From the NCBI GenBank assembly GCA_963277665.1, contig OY728130.1, positions 1,366,592,393 to 1,366,656,392 on the forward strand: a DNA stretch of 64,000 nt, read 5' to 3'. This document shows, piece after piece, positions 58,243-64,000 of this stretch. Numbering within the stretch: the first letter of the stretch is position 1; each line of letters begins with the position of its first letter. Both the position numbers and the translations under genes were made by a program. Under the pieces are notes generated by a model, which saw only the letters and a program-made list of their open reading frames with translations, searched no databases and was not told where the DNA came from. The stretch comes from Viscum album. Lineage: Eukaryota; Streptophyta; Magnoliopsida; Santalales; Viscaceae.

Positions 58243-59702
58243 AGTGGTCAACACCACCTCGACTAAGTCCTATATATGTGAACATGACTCCAACAACACA
58301 TCAAACAACAAATGATGAGCGAAAATCACCAAAAATCCTAATCTATGTCATATGACACCTCATGACCCTATGACCATGTCACTAAAATCATGATGGTCAA
58401 CACCATCTCAGGTATCGAGAGATGTGACCTTTTCCTAATGAATTCATCCCCTCAAATCCTGATGACCAAGTTCCCTCAACCTGGTGATCATCGTCACTCC
58501 ATGTATTTGAGCCAAGCCTCACCTGACAAACCACATCACCTTAATCCAGATGATCAGTAACCACCTCAATCCTAATGACAAGCCCATTATATTCCCAAGG
58601 AATGAAGTGACCAATATAAAAATTTTATTTAATTCAAATTTACACTCACCTTAAAATTTCCAAGTTTGTACAAACCTCTTACCCAACTTAACCAATTGTA
58701 GTGGGGAAAGAGCATGCCCATAGGCATCACATATAATCATTAGAACAATTTAATAAGAATGTATTTAATTAATTAGGTTCTCACTCAAACAACTCACACA
58801 GTGTATATGAACTTACCCCCAAAACGCTCAAAAAATCAAGGAGAAATCTAGGAACCACCTACCTAGTACTAGTATGCACTCACTCATTTAATATCACCCT
58901 CAAAATCGATCCAAATCAGACAAAAAAGGTGTTTTAGATGAATGGACTGAAAATAGGGGAAAAGGGCTCATGTGGATTTATCACTCCATATGGAGAGATA
59001 AATAGAAAAGAGAATCTAGAAAATCGAAGGTATTATTGAGATGAATCTGTATACACTAATGGATAAAAGAACAAAGTTTGGATGATGGAGATCCCTAAAA
59101 GCCTAGGGAGAAGGAAGATGGAGGAGCTCCCTTTGTTGTGAATTGTAAATGGGGGAAAAGGGAGGAGAAAGAAGGAAATGCTTAATGAGGAAAAAAATTA
59201 ATTTCCCGCTTTTTAATGGGACACATGGTTTGGCCACACGATTTGGATAACCGTGTTCCAACTCTATGGTGACCACTATCTAAGCACCACACTATGCATG
59301 GTTTGGTGCACGATTTTCCAAACTATGAGAAAACTATGTGAATCACCTCTATTAGAAACTGAAGAGGTTTCACACAGCCATTCACCCCCACCTACATAGT
59401 TTTCCAAACCGTGTCAAGTGTCTATGGTGGCCCGCTTGGTTTCTTCTGGGAGACCACATGGTTTTTCCAAACTGTGCGCCTCTATCCGTGCTTTCCTAAA
59501 ATGGAGTTAGCAGGCCCTACTGCACCCAAAACCCCAAGGAACTTTTTGAGCCTTAAAACCCATATAAAAACAATTACTTGGGTCAATCAAACTTTTATAA
59601 TTAGGTTCCAAATATCAAAAAAAAGATGGACCACTCACCAAACATGAAAATTTCAAATAGGTTGAGGATTTTTCAACCAGCTCAAAAACCCAAGACATTA
59701 CA
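58243..59702 (-). repeat. E4 3' LTR, second copy, truncated by ~55 bp
   Basis: Minus-strand LTR from TGTAATGTC (59702) down to 58243; the last ~55 bases present in copy 1 are missing. Confidence 0.7.
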
Positions 59703-60499
59703 ATCTCCCCACCTTAACATAGCTCGTCCCCAAGCTATCAATATTTACCCAGATATGGTACCACATATACTCATATCATCAAAATAAACCAGGTCTACCC
59801 CCAATCATTAAGTCATATGTCAACTCCCCTCAAGGCACTCACCACCTTAAGAGTTACTTACCTAGTCACTTCTTGGCCCAAAACTCAAATGTCTTGATGG
59901 TCCACCAACCATCCCTAGACTCAAAAGTCCTCCCATGATGCATCATCATTCTTGCACCTCATCAGGTGCTCAAATAATACCCATGTCATATTTAACACCC
60001 ATCAAGTCTTGTATCTCATCAGATGCCCATATATACTTATTCCATACACAACACTCACCAAATACAACATATCATCATATTCCCATAGATCTTTCATCTC
60101 AAAAATTGCTCAAATAAACCTACATCATATATACATATTCATAACCATCAAAATCTGGGTGCCTACGCACCTCATATAGAACCTGCATCTCATCAATGCC
60201 CAGATTCATACACATCTCACATACAAATCTCTATCGCTTGGATTCCCACATAAATCTCGATGCCAATGCACCACATATATATATATATAAATATCTCACA
60301 TCATAATTGATGGAAACCTAGTAACCAGTTCCTCTTTAGTCCAAAAACAATACTCGTGCACCTCATGCACCAAAACCATCCAAATCCAAAATGAAAGAAA
60401 AGCACAGTCACACCCACAACATACCACTAACTATCATTATATCACCTTCCTACTCTGACCCTAACAACTTGATTGTGTGCTTCTGGCATGATGCCTGAC
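59703..60499 (-). other. E4 polypurine tract and interior 3' part, second copy
   Basis: On the minus strand GGGGACGAGCTATGTTAAGG then TGGGGAGAT leads into the LTR, a typical gypsy 3' end. Confidence 0.6.
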
Positions 60500-61420
60500 T
60501 ACTTGAGTTCAGGCCTCCCTGTGAAGCTCCACCAACCACTAGCCATTGATCCCACTATTGGGTCCCACTATCTTTTACAAGACCTCCATGTGTAGATAAA
60601 TCCCAAAAACCCACTCCTTGTACTTCTCTCAGTTCGACCTCAAATCCCTGAGTCTGCCCTATTCCCTGGCTCCCACCTGCCGAATAAGTCTTCCTATAGA
60701 ACCTCTCCAAATGGCTCATCTAGTCGCATGCATGACACTCCTTCAGATTCTTATCACATTGGGTCTGAACATGCCTTGGATTTATATACTAAAAGAATAG
60801 TACTGTAGAACCTCTCATCAGAATTCTTCCTGAGTCTTTGGCCTGACTACCCTACTAAGACACCTCACGACCTCTCTTTGTGCTGCCTAAAGCATCATTG
60901 CTCAGCTCACCTGACACATTCACCTGGTTCAAATAAGACCGGTCTATCAATTTTCCCTTAGCTATCGGTGTCTAATTGACTACCTTTGAGAAGGATGTTA
61001 GTATGAAGATGTTGACCTACACCCTAATTGTGTGTCACAAGCCATCCTTAAAATATAGCACCCAATTGATGTCATCTCCCACCATACCAGGTGAAAACCA
61101 TGATAGGTTTGTGAAATTTTCTGCATATTCCATGACAGAAGTATCCCTCTTCTATAGATTCATGAGCTCATAAGTTTTTTCTACCCTCGGTGTCTCTGGA
61201 TGAAGTGCTACAAGAATCTGGCTTCAAAATCCTTTTGAGACAGTCCCTTGTGTCTGCCTGCCTATACCTATACATCCCACAAGTGTTATGTATTTACTCT
61301 AAGCATATATGTCACCAGTCTCACCCTCCGACCTTGGGTGTCTCAAGCTGGTCAAAGATAGTTTGTACCAACTCTATCAAGTTCTATGTTTTTTTATCGT
61401 CCCTCACTCTGAAATAGTGA
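60500..61420 (-). pseudogene. E4 gag remnant, second copy
   Basis: The clearer copy. Minus-strand fragments GRRVRLVTYML (about 61330), HLWDV, DFEARF (about 61230), MEYAENFTNLSWFSPGMVGDDI (about 61110), VNIFILTSFSKVVN (about 61000) and knuckle-like CHACD...SHLERF (about 60715). These follow Retrotrans_gag order and are broken by stops and frameshifts. No pol follows before the polypurine tract. Confidence 0.65.
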
Positions 61421-62560
61421 TGGGTGCTGAGACTGGAACTCTCGAGTCAAATATGCCATAGATGGCTCATCTCCCTGGGATCTCCTATCGATTCCCTATA
61501 TGAAACGAACCAGTCTCACCATGAGCTTCTCATCAATACATGGCCCAAAGTTTTCCACCTGCAGCTTTCTCGCCGATACCAAATCCTATACCTAGAGATC
61601 AAGATCATCCCGACCCTTCAGGGCCTCATCCCATGAACACTTAAGCCGCACCATATCGCCACCATCCTAACATTCCACCAAATCCCATCTAGGTGGAATC
61701 CTACTAAATAACAATCATGATGGTCAAATAACCATAGAATTGTATATATACAAATATCACCAATAGAAAAGGTTGTAACAGGTAACACATGTCAACACCC
61801 TTACACTCCCTTACCACACCATGTCACACAACATTTGGTCTCAAGGCTGCTTAACTACCCATATCAAGGTTAGGTATCAAGTATCATCTAGTATTATGGC
61901 CCCCTATCTACCCACATTAGAGTCAGGAATCACATATAACATGGCCCCATGGACCCTTTCCTACCCATGATAAGGCCAGGCATCAAATCTCATGTATCAA
62001 TTCGGGTTAGCTGAGTATAATTCCACTGAAGAGGCTATAAAGAAAAAACACTATTTAGCTTCTTTATTGACACTTTAAACAAATCACCTCCAATAATCAT
62101 CTATGCCTACCCTTATCAGGTTTAGGACCATATATCATATGCATATAAAGTCACATACAGATCTCATTTGAACCACATGTTTGGGTTGGCTGAGTAGAAT
62201 GCCACCAAAACAGGCTAAGTAAGAAAACACTATTCGTCTTCTTTGTTGAAACCTTAAACAGTCCAAGACCTCTTAGATCAATCTAGTTTTCCAATGAAAA
62301 TCATAAGAAAGCATACATCATATGATCCTAAGTTCCTATCATGATGCGTAATCAAACATCCCTTTCCATATTGGGCTAAGAGTCAAAATCCACATAATAG
62401 CTGAATATCACACCCATTTGTGCCACCTGAGGTGGAAATGAAATCAACTGTAAAAGAGAAAAGTAAAACATCAATTTACTATTATTGGAAACTTAGTATG
62501 TACCCTGTGCATGTGGATAAAAGAACTTAAACATAAGATCTGTACAGAGTCCTGACATAC
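61420..62560 (-). other. E4 5' interior, second copy, with internal repeats
   Basis: Colinear with 19000-20120, including the ~60-base and ~180-base repeats (about 61850-62240). No 5' LTR visible. Confidence 0.6.
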
Positions 62561-62569
62561 TCAAAAGAA

Positions 62570-62750
62570 CAAATGACATACTCAAAACTGAGCAAACCCA
62601 TTCATATTGTTTTAATATTTTAAAACAACAATATATGACTCATTTATGATGTGTAGGAATCAACCCCACCTCAATATGATGCACGGTGTGATCGATATAA
62701 CTCCAAATGTTTCTGTTTATTAAAAATTGACATTTTATTAATGTATTCTT
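62570..62750 (+). repeat. CACTA ~190-bp subterminal unit, copy 4
   Basis: CAAATGACATACTCAAAACTGAG, GGAATCAACCCCACCTCAAT and TGACATTTTATTAATG, as in copy 3. Confidence 0.75.
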
Positions 62751-63511
62751 TCATATTAATGTTTAATTTATTTCATTATTGTATTACTAACCTAATATTT
62801 GTTTTCTTATATAGGTGGAATTTTTTTTATTGTGTTCGGATGCTTTTTTCAGCAACTAATACCATGGATGATAATTTTTGAGATGGGATCACGGATGCAA
62901 AAAGGATGAAACATTAATGTTTTTAACTGCTTGTTAGATAATTGTAATTGTAACCATATAAAACATTGTTTGAAATGTATATAGTAGTGTGTGTTTTTGT
63001 ATTCATGATGTCAATTAAATGTATATATAATTTTTTGTGAAACTCTTGTGTGATTTGTTTCATTATTCTATGCTCTATTTGTGTGCAGGTGTTGTTTTGT
63101 GCAGGTGTGGAGGTGTGCAGGTGTTGTTTTATGTGTAGGTGTTGTTTTGTGCTATTTTTTGCAGGTGATATTTGTATATAGGTGTGCAAGTTCTGGGTGT
63201 GCTGTTAAATAAATAGCACATCATAGGCAACTCGGCCTTTATCAGTGCTATATTGAGCACTGATAAAGACCCATTTTATTAGCACTAATTAAGCACTGAT
63301 TAATTGGGCCTTTATCAGCGCTCAAAATAGCACTGATAAAGGGGTCTCTTTATCCACCCTAAAAATTCACTGATAAAGGGGGGACTTTTATCAGTACTTT
63401 TTTTAGTGCTGTTAAAGGGGACCCCCTTTATCTTCTCTGTGATTAACAATTCTTTTCTAGCACTGTTAAAAGCAGTTTCTAGCACTTTTAAAATCCTTAT
63501 TTGTAGTAGTG
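62751..63511 (+). repeat. CACTA 3' terminal region, second copy
   Basis: GT-rich block 63060-63195 with repeated GTGTGCAGGTGTTGTTTT; palindromic units of GCACTGATAAAG and CTTTATCAGTGC from 63225 to about 63440; end TTATTTGTAGTAGTG at 63511. Confidence 0.8.
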
Positions 63512-64000
63512 ATGTTGTGTACTCTCATAGGACATGCCTTGTTCTACTTGGATGATAAGTTTTATCCCTTATTCTTCTTAATTAAATTCCTCTATGAGAT
63601 TGGGTGTTTCTCATTAGATTGTTTTAGTGTAGACCAGTCACAGTTGAGTGAGTTCCCATGGTCTATCCCTACAAGGGTATAGTGTGGAATTACATACTCA
63701 ACACATGATTATTATCCCATATATGGGATGAGTCATAGGATGAGTTCAAGGTGTCCCCTATAGTCCTAAATGTGATCCTATATCATTATTCCATCAACCT
63801 TGTGTAAGGTTTGTGGTGTCAGCATGACCACTGTGAACAAGGTGTCAATCCACTATCTAGGTGCTTAAATGAGTAGGGTTTCTGGTATAATCATATGTAC
63901 AATCCCTTAAATAATGAGTTATTCTATTAGGGTTTGTGGTGTCCCTTAGTGGTCTAGGGTGTGATTACTTATCTGGGTTTTGAGATCTTAGATATCCAGT
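63512..64000. other. Flank, unidentified
   Basis: Less AT-rich sequence with repeated TTTGTGGTGTC phrases; no gene recognised. Confidence 0.5.

Larger units (their letters stand above)
58243..63511 (+). mobile_element. Second CACTA 3' section carrying the E4 remnant, left-truncated
   Basis: Colinear with 15793-21007: the E4 LTR, E4 interior, subterminal unit, GT-rich block, palindromic repeats and end GTAGTAGTG. Homology starts abruptly inside the E4 LTR at about 58243. The termini are better kept here than at 21007. Confidence 0.8.

Noticed and set aside
1..64000. CRISPR array, bacterial operon or host gene
   Set aside because: No spaced direct repeats of that kind, no ribosome-binding sites, and no intact non-transposon gene recognised.

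Overview
The window is plant nuclear DNA, most likely from an angiosperm with a large, repeat-rich genome. This is inferred from the element families present: CACTA transposons with TNP2 and Ulp1-type genes, Ty3/gypsy elements primed by initiator tRNA-Met, a chromodomain retrotransposon, a plant L1 LINE with a C-terminal RNase H, and a tRNA-derived SINE. The DNA is AT-rich except for the GC-richer LINE. The species cannot be identified. I see no intact host gene; almost every base with an explanation belongs to a transposable element, and most coding regions are broken by stop codons.

Layout. (1) 1-21007: the 3' part of a CACTA element on the + strand, holding the end of a TNP2-type transposase gene, a broken Transposase_24/Ulp1 gene, a near-perfect 129-bp foldback, about 190-bp subterminal units and the terminal ...GTAATAGTG end. 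It is interrupted by element E1 (5256-15527, TSD ATTTT) and by a minus-strand gypsy remnant E4 (about 15739-20131). (2) 21008-22553: AT-rich spacer. (3) 22554-43279: E3, a degenerate full-length Ty3/gypsy chromovirus (Tekay/Del-like) with 2.35-kb LTRs and TSD AAAAC; its gag is split by element E2 (25999-37051, TSD GTTAT). (4) 43285-46442: AT-rich spacer with microsatellites. (5) 46454-52278: a nearly full-length minus-strand L1 LINE. (6) 52290-58242: AT-rich spacer with one unclassified remnant. (7) 58243-63511: a second, left-truncated copy of the CACTA 3' section, carrying the same E4 remnant. (8) 63512-64000: unidentified flank.

E1 and E2 are the most unusual part. They belong to one family with very long LTRs (4.06 and 4.19 kb) around a short interior (2.1 and 2.7 kb) that codes only for Gag, so they should need the pol products of another element. 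Each LTR has a TATA box framed by an inverted repeat. About 0.3 kb downstream lie three consecutive large hairpins. Their stems differ in sequence but remain complementary, while all share one apical core: CGTACGTACGG, two variable bases, then TACCGTCTC. All 12 copies (3 hairpins x 4 LTRs) are recognisable, and several substitutions are compensatory or G-U compatible. The hairpins lie inside what looks like a roughly 2-kb intron of the RNA leader. This suggests, without proving it, a structured RNA element of the unspliced genomic RNA, for example for dimerisation or packaging.
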